From positions 23,884,501 to 23,948,500 of the forward strand of contig CP142457.1 in assembly GCA_038049695.1 (NCBI GenBank): a stretch of DNA of 64,000 nucleotides. The letters are read 5' to 3'. The translations under genes and the position numbers were made by a program. Below, piece after piece: positions 1 to 10,574 of the stretch. The stretch's first letter is position 1. The number at the start of each line of letters is the position of its first letter. The notes beneath the pieces are model-generated. The model worked only from the letters and a program-made list of their open reading frames with translations. It had not been told where the DNA came from and did not search any database. This DNA comes from Cinnamomum chago. Taxonomy: Eukaryota > Streptophyta > Magnoliopsida > Laurales > Lauraceae.

Positions 1-3000
1 ACCCAAGATTCGCCTGAAACCCGTTTTAAACCGAAAAGTAGCTCGAAAAATCTTAAAGAGTGCATCTCAACCCAGAATCCCTTCAAATGGATTTAGAGCC
101 GTAAGGAAAGATAGAGACACTCGAAACCCCATTTAGATTAAAACGCAATCCCAGATTTTTCTAAAGGGAGTCTTTCGACCAAGAGTCGCATGGAACACAG
201 TGTTGAGTGAACAACTGTCTAGAGCCGCACAGATTATTTTTTCGTCAAAAGTACCGTACGACCCTCGCACAAAGTTCCGGTTTTTGCCTTGGCAAACACT
301 GAACTCCCCGAAAGTGAATTCCATAACCTGGATTCACCCGAAACCCGTAGTAAAATGAAAAGTAGCTCGAAATATCCTTAAAATCGCATCTCATCCCAAA
401 ATTCCTTCATATGGATTTAGAGGCGTACGACAAGACAAGGACACCCGAAACCCTTTTTTGTTTAAAACTTGATCCCGGATATTTCTAAAGGTTGCCTTTG
501 TACACAGAGTCGCAAGAAACACAGTGTGGAGTCAACAATTTCCTAGAGCGTCAAAGATTCTGTTTTTGTACAAAAGTATCGTACGATCCGCACGAAGTTC
601 GGGTTTTCTCCTTTACAACCAGAGAACTCCCCGAAAGTGTTTACCATACCCAAGGTTCGCCCGAAACCCGTTTTAAACCGAAAAGTAGTTCGAAATATCC
701 TTAAAGGTGCATCTCAACCCAAAATACCTTCAAATGGATTTCGAGGCGTGAAACTAGAGAAGGACACCCGAAACCTATTCTAGAGTAAAACGTGATCCTG
801 GAATTTTCTAGAGGGAGTCTTCGGACCAAGAGTCGCATTAAAACAAAGTGTAGAGTCAACTATATTCTAGAGCCGCATAGATTGTGTTTTCGTACTAAAG
901 GACCTTACGACCCGCACGAAGTTCGGGTTTTCGCCTTTACAAACACTTAATTCCCCGAACGTGTTTTCCTTACCCAAGATTCGCCCGAAATCCGTTTTAA
1001 AACGAAAAGTAGCTCGAAATATCTTAGAGAGCGCATCTCAACCCAGAATCCCTTCAAATGGATTTAGTGCCGTAAGGAAAGATAGTGACACCCGAAACCC
1101 CATTTAGATTAAAACGCAATCCCAGATTTTTCTAAAGCGAGTCTTTGGACCAAGAGTCGCATGAAACACAGTGTTGAGTCAACAACTTTCTAGAGCCGCA
1201 CAGATTATGTTTTCGTTCAAAAGTATCGTACGACTCTCGCACGAAGTTCCGGTTTGCGCCCTGGCAAACACTGAACTCCCCGAAAGTGATTTCCATAACC
1301 AGGATTCACCCGAAACCCGTAGTAAACCGAAGAGTAGCTCGAAATATCCTAAAAATCGCATCTCATCCCAAAATTCCTTCATATGGATTTAGAGGCGTAC
1401 GACAAAACAAGGACACCCGAAACCCTTTTTAGTTTAAAACTTGATCCCGGATATTTCTAGAGGGTGCCTTTGTACACAGAGTCGCAAGAAACACAGTGCG
1501 GAGTCAACAATTTCCTAGAGCCGCAAAAATTCTGTTTTAGTAGAAAAGTATCGAACGATCCACAGGAAAGTACGGATTTTCACCTTTACAACCAGAGAAC
1601 TCCCCGAAAGTGTTTACCATACCCAAGGTTCGCCAGAAACCCGTTTTAAACCGAAAAGTAGTTCGAAATATCCTAAAAGGTGCATCTCAACCCAGAATAC
1701 TTTCAAATGGATTTCGAGGCGTGAGACAAGAGAAGGACACCTGAAACCCCTTCTAGAGTAAAACGTGATACTGGAATTTTCTAGAGGGAGTCTTCGGACC
1801 AAGAGTCGCAATAAAACACAGTGTAGAGTCAACTATATTCTAGAGCCGCATAGATTGTGTTTTCGTACTAAAGGACCGTACGACCCGCACGAAGTTCGGG
1901 TTTTCGCCTTTATAAACACTTAACTCCCCGAATGTGTTTACCTTACCCAAGATTCGCCCGAAACCCGTTTTAAAACGAAAAGTAGCTCGAAATATCTTAA
2001 AGAGCGCATCTCAACCCAGAATCCCTTCAAATGGATTTAGAGCCGTAAGGAAAGATAGAGACACCCGAAACCCCATTTAGAGTAAAACTCAATCCCATAT
2101 TTTTCTAAAGGGAGTCTTTGGACCAAGAGTCGCATGAAACACAGTGTTGAGTCAACAACTTTGTAGAGCCGCACAGATTATGTTTTCATTCAAAAGTACC
2201 GTACGACCCTCGCACGGAGTTTCTGTTTTCGCCCTGGCGAACACTGAACTCCCCGAAAGTGATTTCCATAACTAGGATTCACCCGAAACCCGTAGTAAAC
2301 CGAAGAGTAGCTCGAAATATCCTAAAAATCGCATATCATTCCAAAATTCCTTCATATGGTTTATGAGGCGAACGACAAAACAAGGACACCCGAAACCCTT
2401 TTTAGTTTAAAACTTGATCCCGGATATTTCTAGAGGGTGCCTTTGTACACAGAGTCGCAAGAAACACAGTGCGGAGTCCACAATTTCCTAGAGCCGCAAA
2501 GATTCGGTTTTAGTACAAAAGTATCGTACGATCCATAGGAAAGTACAGATTTTCACCTTTACAACCAGAGAACTCCCCGAAATTGTTTACCATACCCAAG
2601 GTTCGCCCGAAACCCGTTTTAAACCGAAAAGTAGTTCGAAATATCCTTAAAGGTGCATCTCAACCCAGAATACTTTCAAATGGATTTCGAGGCACGAGAC
2701 AAGAGAAGGACACCTGAAACCCCTTCTAGAGTAAAACGTGATACTGGAATTTTCTAGAGGAGTCTTCGGACCAAGAGTCGCATTGAAACACAGTGTACAG
2801 TCAACTATAATCTAGAGCCGCATAGATTGTGTTTTCGTATTAAAGGACCGTACGACCCGCACAAAGTTCGGGTTTTCGACTTTACAAATACTGAACTCCA
2901 AGAATGTGTTTTCCTTACCCAAGATTCGCCTGAAACCCGTTTTAAACCGAAATGTAGCTCGAAATATTTTAGAGAGCGCATCTCAACTCAGAATCCCTTC

Positions 3001-5038
3001 AAATGGATTTAGAGCCGTAAGGAAAGATAGAGACACTCGAAACCCCAATTAGAGTAAAACGCAATCCCAGACTTTTCTAAAGGGAGGCTTTAGACCAAGA
3101 GTCGCATGAAACACAGTGTTGAGTCAACAACTTTCTAGAGCCGCATAGATTATATTTTCGTTCAAAAGTACGGTACGATCCTCGCACAAAGTTCCGATTT
3201 TCGCCTAGGCAAACACTGAACTCCCCGAAAGTGATTTCCATAACCAGGATTCACCCGAAACCCGTAGTAAACCGAAGAGTAGCTCGGAATGTCCTAAAAA
3301 TCGCATCTCATCCCAAAATTCCTTCATATGGATTTAGAGGCGTACGTCAAGACAAGGACACCCGAAACCCATTTTTGTTTAAAACTTGATCCCGGATATA
3401 TCTAGAGGGTGCCTTTGTACACAGAGTCGCAAGAAACACAGTGCGGTGTCAACAATTTCCTGGAGCCGTAAAGATTCTATTTTAGTACAAAAGTATCGTA
3501 CGATCCATATGAAAGTACGGATTTTCACCTTTACAACCAGAGAACTCCCCGAAAGTGTTTACCAAACCCAAGGTTCGCCCGAAACCCGTATTAAACCGAA
3601 AAGTAGTTCGAAATATCCTCAAAGGTGCATCTCAACCCAGAATACCTTCAAATGGATTTCGAGGCGTGAGACTAGAGAAGGACACCCGAAACATATTCTA
3701 GAGTAAAACGTGATCCTGGAATTTTCTAGAGGGAGTCTTCGGACCAAGAGTCGCATTAAAACAAAGTGTAGAGTCAACTATATTCTAGAGCCGCATAGAT
3801 TGTTTTTTCGTACTAAAGGACCGTACGACCCGCACGAAGTTCGGGTTTTCGCCTTTACAAACACTTAACTCCCCGAATGTGTTTTCCTTACCCAAGATTC
3901 GCCCGAAACCCGTTTTAAAACGAAAAGTAGCTCGAAATATCTTAGAGAGCGCATCTCAACCCAGAATCCCTTCAAATGGATTTAGAGCCGTAAGGAAAGA
4001 TAGAGACACCCGAAACCACATTTAGATTAAAACGCAATCCCAGATTTTTCTAAAGGTAGTCTTTGGACCAAGAGTCGCATGAAACACAGTGTTGAGTCAA
4101 CAACTTTGTAGAGCCGCACAGATTATGTTTTCGTTCAAAAGTACCGTCCGACCCTCGCACGGAGTTCCGGTTTGCGCCCTGGCAAACACTGAACTCCCCG
4201 AAAGTGATTTCCATAACCAGGATTCACCCGAAACCCGTAGTAAACTGAAGAGTAGCTCGAAATATCCTAAAAATCGCATCTCATCCCAAAATTCCTTCAT
4301 ATGGATTTAGAGGCGTACGACAAAACAAGGACACCCAAAACCCTTTTAAGTTTAAAACTTGATCCCGGATATTTCTAGAGGGTGTCTTTGTACACAGAGT
4401 CGCAAGAAACACAGTGCGGAGTCAACAATTTCCTAGAGCCACAAAGATTCTGTTTTAGTAGAAAAGTATCGTACGATCCACAGGAAAGTACGGATTTTCA
4501 CCTTTACAACCAGAGAACTCCCCGAAAGTGTTTACCATACCCAAGGTTTGCCAGAAACCCTTTTTAAACCGAAAAGTAGTTCGAAATATCCTAAAAGGTG
4601 CATCTCAACCCAGAATACTTTCAAATGGATTTCGAGGCGTGAGACAAGAGAAGGACACCTGAAACCCCTTCTAGAGTAAAACGTGATACTGGATTTTTCT
4701 AGAGGGAGTCTTCGGACCAAGAGTCGCATTAAAACACAGTGTAGAGTCAACTATATTGTAGAGCCGCATAGATTGTGTTTTCGTAGTAAAGGACCGTACG
4801 ACCCGCACAAAGTTCGGGTTTTCGCCTTTACAAATACAGAACTCCAAGAATGTGTTTTCCTTACCCAAGATTCGCCCGAAACCCGTTTTAAAACAAAAAG
4901 TAGCTCGAAATATCTTAAAGAGCGCATCTCAACCCAGAATCCCTTCAAATGGAATTAGAGCCGTAAGGAAAGATAGAGACACCCGAAACCCCATTTAGAG
5001 TAAAACGCAATCCCATATTTTTCTAAAGGGAGTCTTTG
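1..5038 (+). repeat. Tandem satellite block 1 (324-bp monomers, A-B-C trimer)
   Basis: Head-to-tail array of monomers of about 324 bp, recognised by GAGTCGCATGAAACACAG (type A), GAGTCGCAAGAAACACAG (type B) and GAGTCGCATTAAAACACAG (type C). A-type anchors (GTGTTGAGTCAA) lie near 200, 1171, 2144, 3116 and 4089, so the trimer period is 971-973 bp. The types share long blocks such as CGAAAAGTAG, CTCGAAATAT and CACCCGAAACCC, and look roughly three-quarters to four-fifths identical to each other by eye. Copies here carry more private substitutions than those at the right end of the window. Short open frames recur on both strands but begin mostly at GTG and accumulate replacement changes freely, so I treat the block as non-coding. 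The block starts inside a C monomer and ends at a C/A boundary, where a solo LTR is inserted. Confidence 0.97.
5034..5038. repeat. Left target-site duplication of solo LTR 1 (CTTTG)
   Basis: CTTTG precedes the TGTTAG end and is repeated at 7257-7261 after the TTACA end. Joining the flanks restores a normal satellite C-to-A boundary with a 973-bp trimer spacing, which confirms the insertion limits. Confidence 0.95.
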
Positions 5039-5432
5039 TGTTAGGGTTTTTATAGATTGCAATTTGATGGATGCATTATCATTCAAGCATCATTTGTTTT
5101 ACACACTTGCATTGTTTTAAATAAACTTGAAATCTTGTTTTTATTCATGCATTGCTTTTAAGATTTGTAAAAGTATTGATTTATGCATGATTTGTATTTT
5201 CATCTTGGATGCATTTGTTTTAAGAAAGAGTTTTCAAGAAATCAAGCGAGCCTTTGTTTTAAAAGTTTTGAATCTTTTTAGGCTTTTTATGTCATGTTTG
5301 AAAAACCATTAAAATCTTTAAAACATGTTTTCCAAGCTTGATTTAGTAGGCAAAAAGGTCCCCCAAGCAAAACCTTCAAATTTGCAAAAGTTGCATTTTT
5401 TGTCAAAGGGAGGCTGTCCCGGCAGTGTCGCC

Positions 5433-5603
5433 GGTCGACCGAGAGGCAGGACTCGGTCGACCGAGACAACTGGAGGTAAAATCTGCAGTTTTGAACTGAA
5501 ACCTCCAACGGTCAGAAATCTGACCGTTGTGCCTTCCCGGTCGACCGAGACCTCTTTGCCGGTCGACCGAGGACTAGCCGTTGGCAACTTTTTGCTATAA
5601 ATA
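5433..5603 (+). promoter_or_regulatory. LTR promoter module of solo LTR 1 (GGTCGACC pairs, AACGGTCA inverted repeat, TATA box)
   Basis: GC-rich island in an AT-rich LTR. GGTCGACC occurs at 5433-5440, 5455-5462, 5539-5546 and 5561-5568, giving two pairs each with 22-bp spacing and 106 bp between equivalent sites. Between the pairs lies AACGGTCA (5507-5514), six bases, then TGACCGTT (5521-5528). TCCAACGGTCA at 5504-5514 fits the plant MSA consensus YCYAACGGYYA. A further TAGCCGTT (5575-5582, reverse AACGGCTA) precedes TATAAATA at 5596-5603. Layout and position upstream of the TATA box point to a U3 enhancer/promoter. The factor binding GGTCGACC is unknown; assignment of AACGGTCA to MYB3R proteins is inferred from the motif. 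Confidence 0.75.
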
Positions 5604-5764
5604 TGAGTTCTTTCCCTTGCCAAAAGTTGGGGAATTTTTAACCCCTCCTTGAGAGGATTTGAGGCATATCGAAAGGGAAAAGAACCAAGGGATGAAGGGG
5701 ATGATTAGGAAAGCTAAAGCTTGGATTAATGAAGTTAAACCACCAAGTAGGCTCTTCCTTCCTT

Positions 5765-6380
5765 AATCATATGTTTTCATGCTTTTGTTTTATTTTTGGT
5801 AAATCATTTCTAGCATGTTAAACTATGTTTGTGTTGTGTCCTTAACATGTGTTATGTTTTGAGTTGATTTATTGTTTTGGATTCAACACCATATGATTCA
5901 ATCCAAGTAGTACTTGAATTGGTAAATCAAAGTAGATCATGTTAATGAAAGAACCTTTGAAATTATATGTAACATGATTCCTATACTTGGTTGAATCTTT
6001 GGTTGTTGTTTTCCATCATAAGAAAATCACTTTCAAAAGTATCTTATGTTTTGGACTCAACTTCTTTACAAATCATATGTTTTCATGTTTTGTTTTATCA
6101 TTGGTAAATCTTTGTAACATGTTAATCTATGATTTGTTGTATCCTTAGCATGTGTTATATTTTGAATAGATCTATTGTTTTGGATACATCACCATTGATT
6201 CATCAAAGTAGTACTTTATCTTTGGTAAATCTAAGTAGATCATGTTAATGAAATATGTAACATGATTCATATACTTTGTTGAATCTTTGGTTGTTGTTTT
6301 CCATCATAAGAAAATCTCTTTCAAATGTATCTTATGTTTTGGATTCAACATCTTTACAAATCATATGTATATTATTGTTT
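5765..6380 (+). repeat. Internal tandem duplication in solo LTR 1 (about 290-305 bp unit)
   Basis: AATCATATGTTTTCATG with its downstream context (GGTAAATC, CATGTTAA, TATTGTTTTGGAT, AGTAGTACTT, TAGATCATGTTAATG, TTGTTTTCCATCATAAG) occurs from 5765 and again from 6071. A third partial start lies at about 6359. The copies have diverged by substitutions and small indels. The same arrangement is visible in reverse orientation in solo LTR 2, so the duplication predates both insertions. Confidence 0.8.
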
Positions 6381-6871
6381 TAATGCTTCACAACTTGCCT
6401 TACTTTGATTGGTAAATCATTTTCAAGTTGTCCTTATAATTACATATGATTTGTCCCCTCTTTTCAATCAAATCTATTTTTATGTGTTGAGCTACATTGA
6501 TGATTTGATTGACATCCCTATGCATCACATGTTTAGAGCTAATCCATTTCATACAACTTGTGTAACTTTGATATCATTAACAAGTTGTTACTTTTAACAT
6601 GTGATTGCATTACTTCCTCAATCATAAATGTTTTTGAGCTAAAACTTTCAAAAGCCTTAGGCATACATTTATGAGCTTTCATTTTCAAAATGATTGAGGA
6701 CCACACACACACACTTCATTTGTTTTCATCTTTGCATTCATAGTGTGAGTGTGTATTTGTATTTCATTTCCTTATCCGCCTAATTAAGAGGCAATGTAAT
6801 GAGCTTAAATGAATCTCCATCAAGTGTATGTTAGACACTAAATTAGTGAGATAACCAACCTTGTGGTTGAA

Positions 6872-7008
6872 GAGGTTATTGCTTAGCCTATAAAAGCATA
6901 GTGTATAGGTTGATGTTAAGCCTTGAAAAACATCAATGTAAAGGTTATTGCTTAGCCTTGGAAAGCATATTGTAAAGGTTATTGCTTAGCCTATTGAAAA
7001 GCATAAAT
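6872..7008 (+). repeat. 34-bp tandem repeats in solo LTR 1
   Basis: Four adjacent units start near 6872, 6907, 6941 and 6975 with core AGGTTATTGCTTAGCCT followed by an A-rich GAAAAGCAT-type tail. The second unit is diverged (GTTGATGTTAAGCC). The full-length element's LTRs hold two related 36-bp units in the equivalent place near the U5 end. Function is unknown. Confidence 0.8.
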
Positions 7009-7256
7009 AGTGGAAATCCGGTGGGGTGTTGGTTCACAAGCCGGTAGTGGATGTAGGCATTGAGGCCGAACCACTATAAACCCTTGTGTGATGGTGCTTG
7101 CTTTGTGGTGATTGCTTATATTAGCTTCTGCATATTGTTTGATAATCATCACTTGTGAATAGTTTGTTTTAAAGAAGTTAAAATTGTTATAATTGGTCAT
7201 AAAAGAAGCTCACCCTATTCACCCCCCTCTAGGGTTCGGATCCCCATGGACTTACA

Positions 7257-7261
7257 CTTTG
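7257..7261. repeat. Right target-site duplication of solo LTR 1 (CTTTG)
   Basis: Second copy of the 5-bp CTTTG, directly following the TTACA end of the LTR and leading into GGACCAAGAGTCGCATG of an A monomer. Confidence 0.95.
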
Positions 7262-10200
7262 GACCAAGAGTCGCATGAAACACAGTGTTGAGTCAACAAC
7301 TTTGTAGAGCCGCACAGATTATGTTTTCGTTAAAAAGTACCGTACGACCCTCGCACGGAGTTTCGGTTTTCGCCCTGGCAAACACTGAACTCCCCGAAAG
7401 TGATTTCCATAAGTAGGATTCACCCGAAACCCGTAGTAAACCGAAGAGTAACTCGAAATATCCTAAAAATCGCATCTCATCCCAAAATTCCTTCATATGG
7501 ATTATGAGGGGTACGACAAAACTAGGACACCCGAAACCCTTTTTAGTTTAAAACGTGATCCCGGATATTTCTAGAGGGTGCCTTTGTACACAGAGTCGCA
7601 AGAAACACAGTGCGGAGTCCACAATTTCCTAGAGCCGCAAAGATTCTGTTTTAGTACAAAAGTATCGTACGATCCAAAGGAAAGTACGGATTTTCACCTT
7701 TACAACCAGAGAACTCCCTGAAAGTGTTTACCACACCCAAGGTTCGCCCGAAACCCGTTTTAAACCGAAAAGTAGTTCGAAATATCCTTAAAGGTGCATC
7801 TCAACCCATAAATACTTTCAAATGGATTTCGAGGCACGAGACAAGAGAAGGACACCTGAAACCCCTTCTAGAGTAAAACGTGATACTAGAATTTTCTAGA
7901 GGGAGTCTTCGGACCAAGTATCGCATTAAAGCACAGTGTAGAGTCAACTATATTCTAGAAACGCATAGATTGTGTTTTCGTAGTAAACGACCGTACGACC
8001 CGCACAAAGTTCGGGTTTTCGCCTTTACAAATACAGAACTCCAAGAATGTGTTTTCCTTACCCAAGATTCGCCTGAAACACGTTTTAAACCAAAATGTAG
8101 ATCGAAATATCTTAGAGAGCGCATCTCAACTCAGAATCCCTTCAAATGGATTTAGAGCCGTAAGGAAAGATAGAGACACCCGAAACCCCATTTAGAGTAA
8201 AAAAGCAATCCCAGACTTTTCTAAAGGGAGTCTTTAGACCAAGAGTCGCATGAAACACAGTGTTGAGTCAACAACTTTCTAGAGCCGCACAGATTATGTT
8301 TTCGTTCAAAAGTACCACGAAGTTCCGGTTTTCGCCCTGGCAAACACTGAACTCCCCGAAAGTGATTTCCATACCCAAGATTCACCCGAAACCCGTAGTA
8401 AACCGAAGAGTAGCTCGGAATATCCTTAAAATCGCATCTCATCCCAAAATTCCTTCATATGGATTTAGAGGCGTACGACAAAACAAGGACACCCGAATCC
8501 CTTTTTAGTTTAAAACTTGATCCCGGATATTTCTAAAGGGTGCCTTTGTATACAGAGTCGCAAGAAACACAGTGCGGAGTCAACAATTTCCTAGAGCTGC
8601 AAAGATTCTGTTTTAGTACAAAAGTATCGTACGATCCATAGGAAAGTACGGATTTTCACCTTTACAACCAGAGAACTCCCCGAAAGTGTTTACCATACCC
8701 AAGGTTCGCCCGAAACCCGTTTTAAACCGAAAAGTAGTTCGAAATATCCTAAAAGGTGCATCTCAACCCAGAATACTTTCAAATGGATTTCGAGGCGCGA
8801 GACAAGAGAAGGACACCTGGAACCCCTTCTAGAGTAAAACGTGATACTGGAATTTTCTAGAGGGAGTCTTCGGACCAAGAGTCGCAATAAAACACAGTGT
8901 AGAGTCAACTATATTCTAGAGCCGCATAGATTGTGTTTTCGTACTAAAGGACCGTACGACCCGCACGAAGTTCGGGTTTACGCCTTTACAAACACTTAAC
9001 TCCCCGAATGTGTTTACCTTACCCAAGATTCGCCCGAAACCCGTTTTAAAACGAAAAGTAGCTCGAAATATCTTAAAGAGCGCATCTCAACCCAGAAACC
9101 CTTCAAATGGATTTAGAGCCGTAAGTAAAGATAGAGACACCCGAAACCCCATTTAGAGTAAAACGCAATCCCAGATTTTAATAAAGGGAGTCTTTAGACC
9201 AAGATTCGCATGAAACACAGTGTTGAGTCAATAACTTTCTAGAGCCGCATAGATTATGTTTTCGTTCAAAAGTACCGTAAGACCCTCGCACGGAGTTCCG
9301 ATTTTCGCCCTGGCAAACACTGAACTCCCCGAAAGTGATTTCCATACCCAAGATTCACCCGAAACCCGTAGTAAACCGAAGATTAGCTCGGAATATCCTT
9401 AAAATCGCATCTCATCCCAAAATTCCTTCATATGGATTAGAGGCGTACGACAAAACAAGGACACCCGAAACCCTTTTTAGGTTAAAACTTGATCCCGGAT
9501 ATTTCTAGAGGGTGCCTTTGTACACAGAGTCGCAAGAAACACAGTGCGGAGTCAACCATTTCCTAGAGCCGCAAAGATTCTGTTTTAGTACAAAAGTATC
9601 GTACGATCCATAGGAAAGTACGGATTTTCACCTTTAAAACCAGAGAACTCCCCGAAAGTGTTTACCATACCCAAGGTTCGCCCGAAACCCGTTTTAAACC
9701 GAAAAGTAGTTCGAAATATCCTAAAAGGTGCATCTCAACCCAGAATACTTTCAAATGGATTTTGAGGCGCGAGACAAGAGAAGGACACCTGAAACCCCTT
9801 CTATAGTAAAACGTGATACTGGAATTTTCTAGAGGGAGTCTTCGGACCAAGAGTCGCATTAAAACACAGTGTAGAGTCAACTATATTCTAGAGCCGCATA
9901 GATTGTGTTTTCATACTCAAGAACCGTACGACCCGCACAAAGTTCGGGTTTTCGCCTTTACAAACACTGAACTCCTCGAATGTGTTTTCCTTACCGAAGA
10001 TTCGCCTGAAACCCGTTTTAAACCGAAAAGTAGCTCGAAATATCTTAAAGACCGCATCTCAACCAAGAATCCCTTCAAATGGATTTAGAGCCGTAAGTAA
10101 AGATAGAGACACCCGAAACCCCATTTAGAGTAAAACGCAATCCCAGATTTTAATAAAGGGAGTCTTTAGACCAAGATTCGCATTAAACACAGTGTTGAGT

Positions 10201-10508
10201 CAATAACTTTCTAGAGCCGCATAGATTATGTTTTCGTTCAAAAGTACCGTAAGACCCTCGCACGGAGTTCCGATTTTCGCCCTGGCAAACACTGAACTCC
10301 CCGAAAGTGATTTCCATACCCTAGATTCACCCGAAACCCGTAGTAAACCGAAGATTAGCTCGGAATATCCTTAAAATCGCATCTCATCCCAAAATTCCTT
10401 CATTAGGATTTAGTGGCGTACGACAAAACAAGGACACCCGAAACCCTTTTTAGTTTAAAACTTGATCCCGGATATTTCTAAAGGGTGCCTTTGTACACAG
10501 AGTCGCAA

Positions 10509-10574
10509 GAAACACAGTGCGGAGTCAATAATTTCCTAGAGCCGCATGAAACACAGTGCGGAGTCAACAATTTC
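10509..10574 (+). other. Rearranged B monomer with a local duplicate at the breakpoint
   Basis: A 27-bp stretch beginning GAAACACAGTGCGGAG (10509-10535) recurs with one difference at 10548-10574. It is then joined directly to AAATGGATTTCGAGGC from the later part of a B monomer. Most of the B interior, about 150 bp, is missing. The short local copy next to a deletion looks like templated filler from end joining. Confidence 0.75.

Larger units (their letters stand above)
5039..7256 (+). mobile_element. Solo LTR 1, SIRE-like copia family with 2.2-kb LTR
   Basis: A 2,218-bp segment unrelated to the satellite begins TGTTAGGG and ends GGACTTACA. The 5-bp duplication CTTTG flanks it (5034-5038 and 7257-7261). 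No gag, pol, primer site or polypurine tract is present, so it is a solo LTR left by LTR-LTR recombination. A second copy lies in opposite orientation at 43264-45485. Its ends resemble those of the full-length element at 22897-31296: both start TGTTAGRGTTTTT followed by a TTGCAATTTGAT block, and both carry a C-rich CACCCCCC..TCTAGG tract just before the right end. It therefore belongs to a related but distinct subfamily. Short open frames inside it look like chance. Confidence 0.95.

Noticed and set aside
1-5038. Satellite considered as 5S rDNA or another tandem gene family
   Set aside because: No rRNA, tRNA or polymerase III box arrangement is recognisable in the monomer.
5433-5568. GGTCGACC repeats considered as a CRISPR-like array or an origin with iterons
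   Set aside because: Only four 8-bp sites in paired spacing inside a plant LTR upstream of a TATA box; this is a promoter context and has nothing of a prokaryotic array.
5127-6597. Short open frames in solo LTR 1, some opposite each other over the GGTCGACC module
   Set aside because: LTR sequence with TATA box and repeats; frames are short, overlapping and not kept intact in solo LTR 2.
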